Shown in pieces: positions 36,501 through 45,097 of a DNA stretch of 64,000 nt. Position 1 is the stretch's first letter; the number at the start of each line of letters is the position of its first letter. The notes beneath the pieces are model-generated. The model searched no databases and was not told the origin of the DNA. It worked only from the letters and a program-made list of their open reading frames with translations. The DNA is from an uncultured Rhodospirillaceae bacterium (lineage in GTDB: Bacteria; Pseudomonadota; Alphaproteobacteria; Azospirillales; Azospirillaceae), in NCBI GenBank assembly GCA_937927415.1, contig CALBDS010000004.1, positions 372,001 to 436,000 on the forward strand, given 5' to 3'. Made by a program: the position numbers and the translations under genes.

Positions 36501-36746
36501 ATGGACGCGACATCTTCCCTGTTTCTGGACGCGCTCGAACGGCTCAGCCGGCAAATGAACGAGCGCCTGGACGCGATGGACGCCCGCCTCGACCGGCTGG
36601 CCCACGACACCGCCGCCCTGACCGAAACGGTCGGGGCGATCAAGGCCGATCTCGACCAGACGGCCCGTGACATCGACGAAGCCATCGCCGGCCTGGACCT
36701 GCCCGGCACCGACGACGCCGACGCCCCGCCCCCGTCGTATCACTGA
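36501..36746 (+). CDS. Short coiled-coil protein
   Basis: An 81-residue protein, MDATSSLFLDALERLSRQMN at its start, with heptad spacing of hydrophobic residues through about residue 65 (MNERLDAMDARLDRLAHDTA, AIKADLDQTARDIDEAIAGL), then an acidic, Pro-rich tail. It probably forms a helical dimer or trimer. No family is recognised. It lies between fur and a HAD phosphatase, 132 bases from the latter. Confidence 0.6.
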   Translation: MDATSSLFLDALERLSRQMNERLDAMDARLDRLAHDTAALTETVGAIKADLDQTARDIDEAIAGLDLPGTDDADAPPPSYH

Positions 36747-36878
36747 TCCCGCCCGGTCCCGTGATCCCGTCCCATTTCTGATACGGCCCCCATGGTTGAC
36801 GCCGGTTCCCCCCGGTTCCATAGTCCGGCATGGAAGGACCGGCCATCGCAGGCCGGCGGGCATGAAGGTTGCGGGCGG

Positions 36879-37487
36879 ATGATCGGGCACGGGGCGGCTT
36901 TCTTCGATTTCGACGGCACGCTGATCCGCGGCGACAGCCTGCCCCTGTTCATCGCCGAGGTGATCGGACGGCATCGCACCCGTCTGGCCTTTGCCGACGC
37001 CCTGCGCTCGGCCACCCACCGCCATCTGCGCGGGCGGCCCCTGGGCGCCGATTTCCGCGGCACGGTCAAGGCGGTGCTGCTGAAACGCACGCTGCGCGGC
37101 CTGCCGCTGGCCCTGGCCGAGGCGGCGGCGGAGCGGCTGGCCCACCGGCTGCGCTGGCACACCCCGATGGTGGACGCCCTGCGCGCCCACCGCGACGCCG
37201 GGCGCACGGTGATCGTCGCCACCGGCGCGCTCAACATCTACATGCCGGCGCTGCTGCGCAGCCTGCCCGTCGATCACCTGATGGCGACGGAGATGGAGGT
37301 GGTGAACGGCCACCTGACCGGCCGCATCGCATCGGGCAACTGCGTGCGCGGGCACAAGGCGGATCGGGTGCGGGCCTGGCTGGCGCAGAACGGCCCGTTT
37401 CACCGCACCTGGGGATACGGCAACCACCCCAGCGACCGCCCCATGCTGGCCCTGATGGACGAGCCGGCGGTGATCCACATCCGCTGA
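36879..37487 (+). CDS. HAD-IB family phosphatase (SerB-like)
   Basis: A 202-residue hydrolase of the HAD superfamily, subclass IB. Motif I is FFDFDGTLIRGDS (nucleophile Asp10, acid Asp12), motif II is TVIVATGALN, and the later motifs are CVRGHKADRV and WGYGNHPSDRPML. The helical cap between motifs I and II has the length typical of PSP/SerB-like and UMPH-like phosphatases. The ATG at 36879 is chosen because family similarity begins right there. The substrate is not clear; context (fur, a coiled-coil protein, a degenerate receiver) gives no pathway. Confidence 0.85.
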   Translation: MIGHGAAFFDFDGTLIRGDSLPLFIAEVIGRHRTRLAFADALRSATHRHLRGRPLGADFRGTVKAVLLKRTLRGLPLALAEAAAERLAHRLRWHTPMVDALRAHRDAGRTVIVATGALNIYMPALLRSLPVDHLMATEMEVVNGHLTGRIASGNCVRGHKADRVRAWLAQNGPFHRTWGYGNHPSDRPMLALMDEPAVIHIR

Positions 37488-37504
37488 CCGGGGGGAGGTG
37501 CCCC

Positions 37505-37894
37505 ATGTTCACCATCGACCTGCCGCCGAACACCCCGCCGCCGCGCCACGCGGTGGTGGCCGACGCCGATCCCGCCCAGCGCATGGCGCTTGCCGGTCTT
37601 CTGCGCCGCCGCGGCTTCACGGTGGCGGTGGCCGCCGACGCCATGACCGCGCTGACCCTGATGGGGGAGCAGGACACCGCCCTGGCCCTGATGGCCCGTG
37701 ACGGGGCGGAGCAGGCGGCGGCCCTGGCCGTGGTGCTCTATCCCCGCACCCGCATCCTGCTGACCGTCCCGGTGGCCGCAGCACTCCCCGGCGGTGACGC
37801 CCCCTTCCCCCTGCTGCCGCTGGACCCGGACCCGGACGCGCTGGCCGATCGGCTCGACCGCTGGCTGTCGCGGCTGATCCCCCTGGCCGCTTAA
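37505..37894 (+). CDS. Degenerate receiver-like small protein
   Basis: A 129-residue protein that follows the HAD gene after 17 bases. Its first 60 residues read like a receiver domain (RHAVVADADPAQRMALAGLL, RRRGFTVAVAADAMTALTLM), with DAD in place of the acidic pair. The beta-3 phospho-acceptor position is not an aspartate (TALALMARDGAE), and the signalling Thr and Lys are unclear. If a receiver at all, it cannot be phosphorylated in the normal way and may act as a docking domain. No second domain. Confidence 0.6.
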   Translation: MFTIDLPPNTPPPRHAVVADADPAQRMALAGLLRRRGFTVAVAADAMTALTLMGEQDTALALMARDGAEQAAALAVVLYPRTRILLTVPVAAALPGGDAPFPLLPLDPDPDALADRLDRWLSRLIPLAA

Positions 37895-38634
37895 CGCCCA
37901 CCCTCCCCCGGCCCCACGGTCACCGGATCGCCCAGCGCCACCGACAGCGCCGCCGCGGCCCGGCCCCGGTTGACGGCGATTTCCGCCAGACCGTTGGCGT
38001 TCTCGTACCACAGCACCTCTCCCGGCGGGACGTCGGCGAAGGTGCGGGCCTGCCGTACCGTCCAGCCGCCCACCGACAGCCACGCGCCGGGCGGCACCGA
38101 CGATGCGCGCAGCCCGGTCATCAGATTGCCGTAGCCGTCGATGTAGACGATGCGCGGCAGATCCTCCGGCCAGTCGGGGCGGGCGATGTCGGCCACCGGC
38201 AGCGGCGTGCCCGCCGGCATCCGCCCGAACGCCGCGCGGGCGGCGACGGGGGCGAACAGGTCGCGCCCGTGGAAGCTGGCCGACAGCCGCGCCGGGCGCC
38301 AGCCGATTTCCAGCACCGACACGTCCACCGCATGGCGGCACACCCCGTCCAACAGGCCGTTGTCGGGGCCGACGAAGATCCGCCCGTCCGCCTTGACCAG
38401 CAGCGGTCGCCGCAGGGTCCCCACGCCGGGATCGACGACGCACAGGAACACCGTGCCCGCCGGAAACTCCCGCGCATAAGCCGACAGCAGATAGGCCGAC
38501 AGTTGCGGGTCGAAGGCCGGGGCATCGGCGAACAGGTCGATCACCGGCACCCCCGGCGCTTCCCGCGCCAGAACCGCCTTGACCTGCCCGGTGTAGGGTC
38601 CCGTCAGCCCGAAATCGGTGAAAAGAACGATCAT
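37891..38634 (-). CDS. SAM hydroxide adenosyltransferase family protein
   Basis: A 247-residue protein of the DUF62 family, which hydrolyses S-adenosylmethionine to adenosine and methionine and is related to fluorinase and chlorinase. It starts MIVLFTDFGLTGPYTGQVKA at 38634, with GGAG upstream; the conserved TDFG block follows immediately. The C-terminal domain contains IVYIDGYGNLMTGL, the segment that binds the adenine ring. The halogenases' 23-residue insertion is not seen, so hydrolase-type chemistry is more likely. Its stop overlaps the convergent receiver-like gene by four bases. Confidence 0.88.
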   Translation of the reverse strand: MIVLFTDFGLTGPYTGQVKAVLAREAPGVPVIDLFADAPAFDPQLSAYLLSAYAREFPAGTVFLCVVDPGVGTLRRPLLVKADGRIFVGPDNGLLDGVCRHAVDVSVLEIGWRPARLSASFHGRDLFAPVAARAAFGRMPAGTPLPVADIARPDWPEDLPRIVYIDGYGNLMTGLRASSVPPGAWLSVGGWTVRQARTFADVPPGEVLWYENANGLAEIAVNRGRAAAALSVALGDPVTVGPGEGGR

Positions 38635-38791
38635 GACCGGCTCCATCCGTGCGCCAACCCGGTACGATTCCGCTTCCCGGACATACCGCCGCATACCCTG
38701 GGCGCACAAGCATCTGTCCGCGCGGCACAAGAAATGGCAAGACCATGGAAACGGAGATGTCTTGTGCACGCAAAGCTGTCCTGACACCTTG

Positions 38792-38813
38792 GCGCCGGTC
38801 GGATTACCGGCGC
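38792..38813. other. Eight-base-pair hairpin ahead of the second hybrid kinase
   Basis: GCGCCGGT (38792-38799) and ACCGGCGC (38806-38813) form a perfect stem with the loop CGGATT, 54 bases before the kinase ATG at 38867. It could be a transcript-leader structure or a protein-binding site. Nothing else is seen in the divergent gap 38635-38866. Confidence 0.4.
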
Positions 38814-38866
38814 ATTAACGGTTGGTGGCGTTTCCTGAACAGCATGGAAGCTGGAGCATATCGTCG

Positions 38867-41800
38867 ATGAACAGGCAAACTTCGCCCCAGCGGCTTTTCC
38901 TGACGGTGATCGCCGGCGTGCTGGCGGTGGTCAGCTTCGTTCACACCGTCTCGGAAGCCTACAAGGACGGGATGGATGAGGCCGCCTTCGCCCTGGGAGG
39001 AATCGTATCGGCGCTCATGCTGGTGCTGATCCTGATCCACCAGGAAAAACGGCGGCTGGCCGACGCCCAGCGGGCGATGGAGGCCGCCGACGCCCGGCTG
39101 GAATCCGCCAACCGCCGCATGGTGGAAGCGGTGGAGGCAGTCAGCGAGGGGTTCGCCCTGTTCGATGCCGACGACCGTCTGATCCACTGCAACCGCCATT
39201 ACCGCAACCTCTATGCCCTGACCACGATCCGCGAAGGGATGACGTTCGAAGATCTGATCCGCGACGGGGCGCGCAAGGGCCAGTACTCCGCCTGCCCGAA
39301 CGGTGACATCGAACCGTGGATCGCCGAGCGTCTGGCCCAGCACCGCAACCCCGGATCCTCGTTCGAGCAGGAGTTGCAGGGGGGGCGCTGGCTGCGGGTC
39401 AGCGAATGGCGCACCAGCGACGGCGGCTATGTCGGCATCCGCACCGACATCACCGAGCACAAGCGCCGCGAAGCCGAACTGGCGGACAAGACCGAGCTTC
39501 TGGAAACCGTGTTCGCGGCCATGAACCAGGGGGTCGCGGTGTGGAGCGCCGACGGCCGGCTGCTGACCTGGAACCGCCGCTTCAGCGAACTGCTGGACCT
39601 GCCGCCGGGCTGGCTGCGGCCGGGCCTGACCAAACGGGACATGCTGCTGTTCCTGGCCGAACGGGGCGAATTCGGGCCGGACACCGCGGAGATGACCATC
39701 ACCGAGCGGCTGAAGACCCTGGAACCCTCGTTCACCACCAGCAACCGCACCGAATACCAGCGGCCCAACGGCACGGTCCTGGAACGCACCGTGGCGCCGG
39801 TCGCCGGGGGGCGGACCATGCTGGTCAGCTACACCGACATCACCGCCTTCCGCCGGGTGGAAACGGAACTGCGTGAAAGCGAGGAGCGGTTCCGCCAATT
39901 GTCCGACGCCGCCACCGACGCCATCGTGATGCACGAGGCCGGGATCGTGATGGACGCCAACACCGCCGCCTGCACCCTGCTGGGGCTGGACACGGACCAG
40001 TTGGTCGGGCGGCCCGTCCTGTCGATGATCGCGCCGGAGGACATGGCCAAGGCCAGCCAGCGGCTGCGCACCCATATGGAAAGCCCGTTCGAGCTGACGT
40101 GCCGCCGCCCCGACGGCACCCGTTTCCTGGTGGAGGGGCGCACCCGCTACGTCTCCCACCACGGGCGGCTGGTGGGCATCGTGTCCGCCCGCGACATCAC
40201 CGAAACCCGCCGCGTCCAGGAACAGATGCGCATCGCCAAGGAACAGGCGGAACTGGCCAACAAGGCGAAATCGGAATTCCTGCGCACCATCAGCCATGAA
40301 ATCCGCACGCCGATGAACGGGGTTCTCGGCACGCTGGGCCTGCTGCTGGACGGCGAGTTGGACGAGCAGCAGCGCATCTACGCCACCACCGCCCGCGAAT
40401 CGGGCGAGGCGCTGCTGGCCATCCTCAACGACATCCTCGACCTGTCGAAGATGGAGGCGGGCAAGCTGGTGCTGGAGGAACACCGCTTCCATCTGGTGGA
40501 ACTGGTGGAAGGCGTGGTGGAACTGCTGTCGGCCCGCGCCACCGCCAAGGGGATCACGCTCGCCGCCTGCGTCCCCGCCCAGGTGCCGCCCCTGTTGCGC
40601 GGCGATGCCGGGCGGCTGCGCCAGATCCTGCTGAATCTGGCCGGCAACGCCGTCAAATTCACCGAATCGGGCGGCGTGTCGGTTTCGGTCGAACTGGCCG
40701 CCCCGGATACCGGGGCCGGGGATGGCAGCGGCACCGTCCATCTCCATTTCCGCATCGCCGACACCGGCATCGGCATTGCCCCCGACGCGCTGCCGTCGCT
40801 GTTCACCGAATTCACCCAGGTCGATCCCCAGCCGTCCCGCCGCCATGGCGGCACCGGGCTGGGGCTGGCCATCTGCAAGCGGCTGGTGCAGTTGATGGGG
40901 GGGCGGATCAGCGTGGAAAGCACGCTGGGCCGCGGATCGGTGTTCTGGTTCACCGTGCCGCTGCACCGCCAGCCGGGCGATGCCGCCGGCAGCGGGGCCG
41001 ATCTGGCCACCCGCATGTCGGGGCGCCGCGTTCTGCTGCTGGACCCCTGCGCCATCGGGCGCGATGCCATGGCGGCGCAATTGCGATCGTGGGGGGCGCA
41101 GGTGGATGCCACCGGCGACGCCGCCACCGCCCTGCGCCATGCCGGCGCCAACCCCATCGACGCCGCCCTGGTGGACGGCGACGACCGCACCCTGCCCAAC
41201 CTGATCGGCGCCCTGCGCGGGGCGGGGGTGCGGCGGATCATCCGCCTGACCATGGTGGGGCAGCACAGCGAGGCGCTGCCCGCCGGCACCGACGCGCTGG
41301 TGGTCAAACCGGTGCGCCAGCGCCGCCTGCTGGAGGTTCTGGAAGGCAAGCCGGGGGATCAGGCCCACCCCTGCCCCCGCCCCGCCCACCCGTCGCCGGC
41401 CACCGCACCGGGGCGCCGCCTGCTGCTGGCCGAGGACAGCCCGACCAACCAACTGGTCGCCGCGTCCTTCCTCAAGGCCGCGGGCTATCAGGTGGACGTC
41501 GCCGCCAACGGGCTGGAGGCGCTGGAAGCGGCGCGCACCCTGCCCTATGACGTGATCCTGATGGATCTGGCGATGCCGGAGATGGACGGGCTGACGGCGG
41601 CGCGCACCTTGCGCACCATGCCGTCGCCCATCGGCCAGATTCCCATCATCGCCATGACCGCCGACGCCATGCCGGGGGACCGCGACCGCTGCCTTGCCGC
41701 CGGCATGAACGATTACGTGCCCAAGCCGGTGGACCGCACCCTGTTGCTGGACACCGTGGCCCGCTGGTTGCCCGCCACCCCCTCGGCCCAAGGCCCGGCG

Positions 41801-42160
41801 GCCGGCGGACAGGACGGGGAAGGGGCCGAACGGCTGGACGCCGCCGTGCTGAAGCAGTTGACCGACGATTTGGAAGCGTCGCTGCTGACCGAGGTGATCC
41901 ATCAGTTCATGGAGGAAACCCGCACCCGCGCCCGCCGGATCGCCGAAACCACCGATCCCAAGCAATTGTCACGGGATGCCCACACGCTGAAAAGCACCGC
42001 CGCCACCTTTGGCGCCATGGTGCTGTCGGCCCACGCCCGCGCGTTGGAAGACGCCTGCCGCAACGGCCCGGCGGAGGAGGTGGAACGGCTGCGCGCCCGC
42101 GTTCCCGATCTGGTGGAAGCGGCCGCCGACGCCTACCGCGCCACCGGCCTGCTGTCCTGA
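38867..42160 (+). CDS. Hybrid histidine kinase with three PAS, two receivers and HPt
   Basis: A 1097-residue kinase, MNRQTSPQRLFLTVIAGVLA at its start. Two close membrane helices (about 9-29 and 40-58) leave almost no periplasmic part, so sensing must be in the membrane or cytoplasm. Then come three PAS regions (about 85-205, 210-325 and 335-450), HisKA with His477 in TISHEIRTPMNG, an ATPase domain with GGTGLGLAI, a first receiver with Asp770 in a weak context (LVDGDD), a good second receiver with Asp900 in ILMDLAMPEMDG, and a C-terminal HPt domain with His1039 in DAHTLKSTAA. The first receiver looks partly degenerate. No output regulator is adjacent. Confidence 0.94.
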   Translation: MNRQTSPQRLFLTVIAGVLAVVSFVHTVSEAYKDGMDEAAFALGGIVSALMLVLILIHQEKRRLADAQRAMEAADARLESANRRMVEAVEAVSEGFALFDADDRLIHCNRHYRNLYALTTIREGMTFEDLIRDGARKGQYSACPNGDIEPWIAERLAQHRNPGSSFEQELQGGRWLRVSEWRTSDGGYVGIRTDITEHKRREAELADKTELLETVFAAMNQGVAVWSADGRLLTWNRRFSELLDLPPGWLRPGLTKRDMLLFLAERGEFGPDTAEMTITERLKTLEPSFTTSNRTEYQRPNGTVLERTVAPVAGGRTMLVSYTDITAFRRVETELRESEERFRQLSDAATDAIVMHEAGIVMDANTAACTLLGLDTDQLVGRPVLSMIAPEDMAKASQRLRTHMESPFELTCRRPDGTRFLVEGRTRYVSHHGRLVGIVSARDITETRRVQEQMRIAKEQAELANKAKSEFLRTISHEIRTPMNGVLGTLGLLLDGELDEQQRIYATTARESGEALLAILNDILDLSKMEAGKLVLEEHRFHLVELVEGVVELLSARATAKGITLAACVPAQVPPLLRGDAGRLRQILLNLAGNAVKFTESGGVSVSVELAAPDTGAGDGSGTVHLHFRIADTGIGIAPDALPSLFTEFTQVDPQPSRRHGGTGLGLAICKRLVQLMGGRISVESTLGRGSVFWFTVPLHRQPGDAAGSGADLATRMSGRRVLLLDPCAIGRDAMAAQLRSWGAQVDATGDAATALRHAGANPIDAALVDGDDRTLPNLIGALRGAGVRRIIRLTMVGQHSEALPAGTDALVVKPVRQRRLLEVLEGKPGDQAHPCPRPAHPSPATAPGRRLLLAEDSPTNQLVAASFLKAAGYQVDVAANGLEALEAARTLPYDVILMDLAMPEMDGLTAARTLRTMPSPIGQIPIIAMTADAMPGDRDRCLAAGMNDYVPKPVDRTLLLDTVARWLPATPSAQGPAAGGQDGEGAERLDAAVLKQLTDDLEASLLTEVIHQFMEETRTRARRIAETTDPKQLSRDAHTLKSTAATFGAMVLSAHARALEDACRNGPAEEVERLRARVPDLVEAAADAYRATGLLS

Positions 42161-42236
42161 TGCCCCCGGCCCGTACCTTTCGGGGGACGGGCCGAAGGGC
42201 CGGTTGTGCTGCGCAACGCCCGCCTGAACGGCGGTG

Positions 42237-42446
42237 TTACGGCTCGATGGTGATGTTGACGGCAGCGTCCTTGCCGTTGGAGCCGCGGGCCACTTCAAAA
42301 TTGACCTTCTGCCCCTCGCTCAGCCCGCGCAGCCCCGATTTCTGGACGGCGGTGATGTGAACGAAAACATCCTTCACCCCACCCTCGGGTGCGATGAAGC
42401 CATAGCCCTTGGTGGTGTTGAACCATTTGACGGTACCTGTCGCCAT
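42237..42446 (-). CDS. cspA: Cold-shock domain protein
   Basis: A 69-residue single cold-shock domain, MATGTVKWFNTTKGYGFIAP at its start, with RNP1 (KGYGFI) and RNP2 (VFVHI) intact. It binds single-stranded RNA and DNA and melts mRNA structure. A 258-base gap separates it from prfA upstream on the same strand, long enough for the structured 5' leader common in csp mRNAs, although I cannot define a thermosensor. No other gene is seen in that gap. Which member of the family responds to cold cannot be decided. Confidence 0.95.
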   Translation of the reverse strand: MATGTVKWFNTTKGYGFIAPEGGVKDVFVHITAVQKSGLRGLSEGQKVNFEVARGSNGKDAAVNITIEP

Positions 42447-42704
42447 GGCCGCGTTCTCCCTGGTCTTTTGGTCGTGCGCGGGCCTGGGCTTACGTCTGCG
42501 TCAGTCGTCGAACGCCGGCACGCGTGCTGATGCGGCCCACCAGAAATGGCAGCCGCGCAGGGAAGGCTAAACTCTGGCTTCCCCCCCCGGCAATCCGGCT
42601 TCCGGTGATATGGCGGACGGGTGCGGTATGGCAAAACAGCCTAAGCCCCCAACCGCAGGTAAGACGGACGGCATGTCTGACGGATGGACGGGTTGCCTGA
42701 ACAA

Positions 42705-43778
42705 TCAGCGCAGTTCGGCCAGACGCGCCGCCTCGTCCTCGGCGGTGAGGGCGTCGATGATCTCGTCCAGGGCTTCGCCCAGCATCACCTTGTCGATCTT
42801 GTAGAGGGTCAGGTTGATGCGGTGGTCGGTGACGCGGCCCTGGGGAAAGTTGTAGGTACGGATCCGTTCCGAACGGTCGCCCGAACCCACCTGATTCTTG
42901 CGGTCGGCGGCCCGTTCGGCGTCCAGGGCCGAGCGTTGCAGGTCATAAAGGCGCGAACGCAGCACCTTCATGGCCTTGGCCTTGTTCTTGTGCTGGCTTT
43001 TCTCGTCCTGCTGGCTGACCACCAGGCCGGTCGGCAGGTGGGTGATGCGCACGGCGCTGTCGGTGGTGTTGACCGACTGGCCGCCGGGACCGGAGGAGCG
43101 GAACACGTCGATGCGCAGATCCTTGTCGTCGATCTGCACGTCCACCTCTTCGGCTTCCGGCAGCACGGCGACGGTGGCGGCGGAGGTGTGGATGCGCCCC
43201 TGCGCCTCGGTCGCCGGCACACGCTGGACGCGATGAACCCCCGATTCGAACTTCAGGCGTGCGAAAACGCCGCGGCCGGTGATGTTGGCGATGGCCTCCT
43301 TATAGCCGCCGATGCCGGTTTCGCTGACCTCCATCACCTCGAATCGCCAGCCGTGCAGGACGGCGTAGCGGCGGTACATCTCGAACAGGTCCGACGCGAA
43401 CAGGGCCGCCTCGTCGCCGCCGGTGCCGGCGCGCACTTCCAGGATGGCGTTCTTCTCGTCGGCTTCGTCCTTGGGCAGCAGCGCCACCTGCACCGCCCGC
43501 TCCAGCGCGGGCAGGCGCTTGTCGAGATCGCGGATTTCCTCGTCGGTCAGGGCGCGCATCTCGGCGTCGGTGTCGGGATCGGCCAGCAGGGCGTCGAGGC
43601 CGGTCCGCTCGTCCCGCGCCCGGTTCAGGGCGGTGATGGCCTCGGCCACCGGAGTCAGTTCGGCGTATTCCTTGGACAGGCGGGTGAAGCTGGCGGAATC
43701 GGCCACCCCCGCCGACAGCGCGTCGCGCAGTTCGTCGTGACGGGCCAGCACCCGGCGGTATTTGTCCTCAAGGCTCAC
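42705..43778 (-). CDS. prfA: Peptide chain release factor 1
   Basis: A 357-residue class I release factor for UAA/UAG codons. The peptidyl-tRNA hydrolysis motif GGQ is in RSSGPGGQSVNTTDSAVRIT, and the codon-reading region contains VQRVPATEAQGRIHTSAATV. The ATG at 43778 overlaps the stop of hemA by four bases (ATGA), so translation is coupled. The hemA-prfA pair is widely conserved in bacteria. An N5-glutamine methyltransferase gene (prmC), often next in Alphaproteobacteria, is not found here; cspA follows instead. Confidence 0.97.
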   Translation of the reverse strand: MSLEDKYRRVLARHDELRDALSAGVADSASFTRLSKEYAELTPVAEAITALNRARDERTGLDALLADPDTDAEMRALTDEEIRDLDKRLPALERAVQVALLPKDEADEKNAILEVRAGTGGDEAALFASDLFEMYRRYAVLHGWRFEVMEVSETGIGGYKEAIANITGRGVFARLKFESGVHRVQRVPATEAQGRIHTSAATVAVLPEAEEVDVQIDDKDLRIDVFRSSGPGGQSVNTTDSAVRITHLPTGLVVSQQDEKSQHKNKAKAMKVLRSRLYDLQRSALDAERAADRKNQVGSGDRSERIRTYNFPQGRVTDHRINLTLYKIDKVMLGEALDEIIDALTAEDEAARLAELR

Positions 43779-45097
43779 GTCGGTCCATCCCCTTCCGCCG
43801 GACCACCGCGGTCCGGGCCTGTCTCATCCAAACCGAACAGAACGGTCAGCAGCCGCCCCGCGTCCTCCGCCCCGCCACCACCGTCTTCCGCTGCCCCCCC
43901 TCCCGCCGCCCCAGTTCCTGCAGCCATGGCCCGCAGGGCTTCGGACGGGCGGTGCAGCAGGCGGTTGACCAGCAGCCGGGTGGCCGCCCCGGCGTCCAGC
44001 CCGGCGTGCTCGGCCAGCACCCGGCGCCGTTCCGCCTCGAAATGCGCGCGCAGGGCTGCCACCGCCGGCACCGCCGCCCGCTCGGCCCGCCCGCGGGTGA
44101 AGGCGGCGATCTGCTCGTCCACGATGCGCCACGCCGCCTGCAGCGCCCCCTGGCGCCCCACCCGGCCCTGCAGCGCCACCCGCTCCAGATCGGCCAGATC
44201 ATAGACGAACACATCGTCCAGTGCCGCCACGCCGGGATCGACGTCGGCGGGGATGGCGGCGTCGATGACGAACACCGGGCGGTAACGGCGGCGTTTCAGC
44301 GCCGCCTTCACCGGCTCCGGCGTCAGGGTATAGCGCCCCAGACCGGTGGCGGTCACCACGATATCGGCGGCGTCGAGCACGGTATTCACATCGGCCCACG
44401 GCACGAAATGGGCGTCGCGCCGCCGGGCCGCCGCCTCGCCCCGGCGGTCGTTGGGGGCGGCCAGCGACACCCGGCTCAGGCCCGCGTCCATCAGCCCGTC
44501 CAGCACCAGCCCGCCCATGTCGCCCAGCCCCAGCAGCAGCGCCGCCCGCCGCTCCAGCCCGCCGTGAACGTCGCGGGCCACCTGCACCGCCGCCGCCACC
44601 ACCGACGTGGCCCCTTCGGCGATGGGGGTTTCGCTGCGCACCCGCTTGGCGGCGGCATAGGCCGCCTGCAGCAGCGCCTCCAGCTCCGGCCCGGTCAGGC
44701 CGGCGGCGGCGGACAGCCGGTGGGCGTCCTTCATCTGCCCCAGCACATGGGGTTCGCCGATGATCTGGCTGTCCAGCGAACTGGCGACGGCGAACACATG
44801 ACGGACGGCGCCGTTGCCGGTCTGGATGAAAAGCTGGTCGGCCAGCGCCGCCGGGGTGACCCCGGCCCGGCCCGCCAGGATCTCGGTCACCAGCCGGGCG
44901 GCGTCGGTGGGGCGGGGGTGGACGCCCAGCACCTCCACCCGGTCGCAGGTGGACAGCCACACCGCCTGTTCCAGACCCGCCGCCCGCAGCCGGTCCAGCA
45001 GGGCGGGGATTTCCGGTTCCTCCGCCGTCAGCCCGTCGCGCACCGCCCCCGAACAGGTGCGGTGGTTGGCGCCGACGACGAAATAGGCGGCGGTCAC
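43775..45097 (-). CDS. hemA: Glutamyl-tRNA reductase
   Basis: A 440-residue enzyme of the C5 pathway that reduces glutamyl-tRNA to glutamate-1-semialdehyde, the first step of tetrapyrrole synthesis. It starts with GTG at 45097 (MTAAYFVVGANHRTCSG), overlapping the ispG stop by four bases. The catalytic cysteine is in WLSTCDRVEV (the more usual motif is STCNR), and SLDSQIIGEPHVLGQMKDAH follows. The NADPH domain has LLGLGDMGGLVLDGL. The C-terminus carries a Gly/Ala-rich linker of about 30 residues, unusual in composition, before LLTVLFGLDE. The presence of the C5 enzyme is notable, since many Alphaproteobacteria use 5-aminolevulinate synthase. Confidence 0.95.
   Translation of the reverse strand: MTAAYFVVGANHRTCSGAVRDGLTAEEPEIPALLDRLRAAGLEQAVWLSTCDRVEVLGVHPRPTDAARLVTEILAGRAGVTPAALADQLFIQTGNGAVRHVFAVASSLDSQIIGEPHVLGQMKDAHRLSAAAGLTGPELEALLQAAYAAAKRVRSETPIAEGATSVVAAAVQVARDVHGGLERRAALLLGLGDMGGLVLDGLMDAGLSRVSLAAPNDRRGEAAARRRDAHFVPWADVNTVLDAADIVVTATGLGRYTLTPEPVKAALKRRRYRPVFVIDAAIPADVDPGVAALDDVFVYDLADLERVALQGRVGRQGALQAAWRIVDEQIAAFTRGRAERAAVPAVAALRAHFEAERRRVLAEHAGLDAGAATRLLVNRLLHRPSEALRAMAAGTGAAGGGAAEDGGGGAEDAGRLLTVLFGLDETGPDRGGPAEGDGPT

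Noticed and set aside
38804..41965. 1053-codon open frame on the minus strand opposite the second hybrid kinase
   Set aside because: Antisense frame created by high third-position GC; no domain similarity, no ribosome site.
42167..42194. Terminator after the second hybrid kinase (CGGCCCGT/ACGGGCCG)
   Set aside because: A stem can form but has a 12-base loop and no T-run, so it is not listed as a feature.
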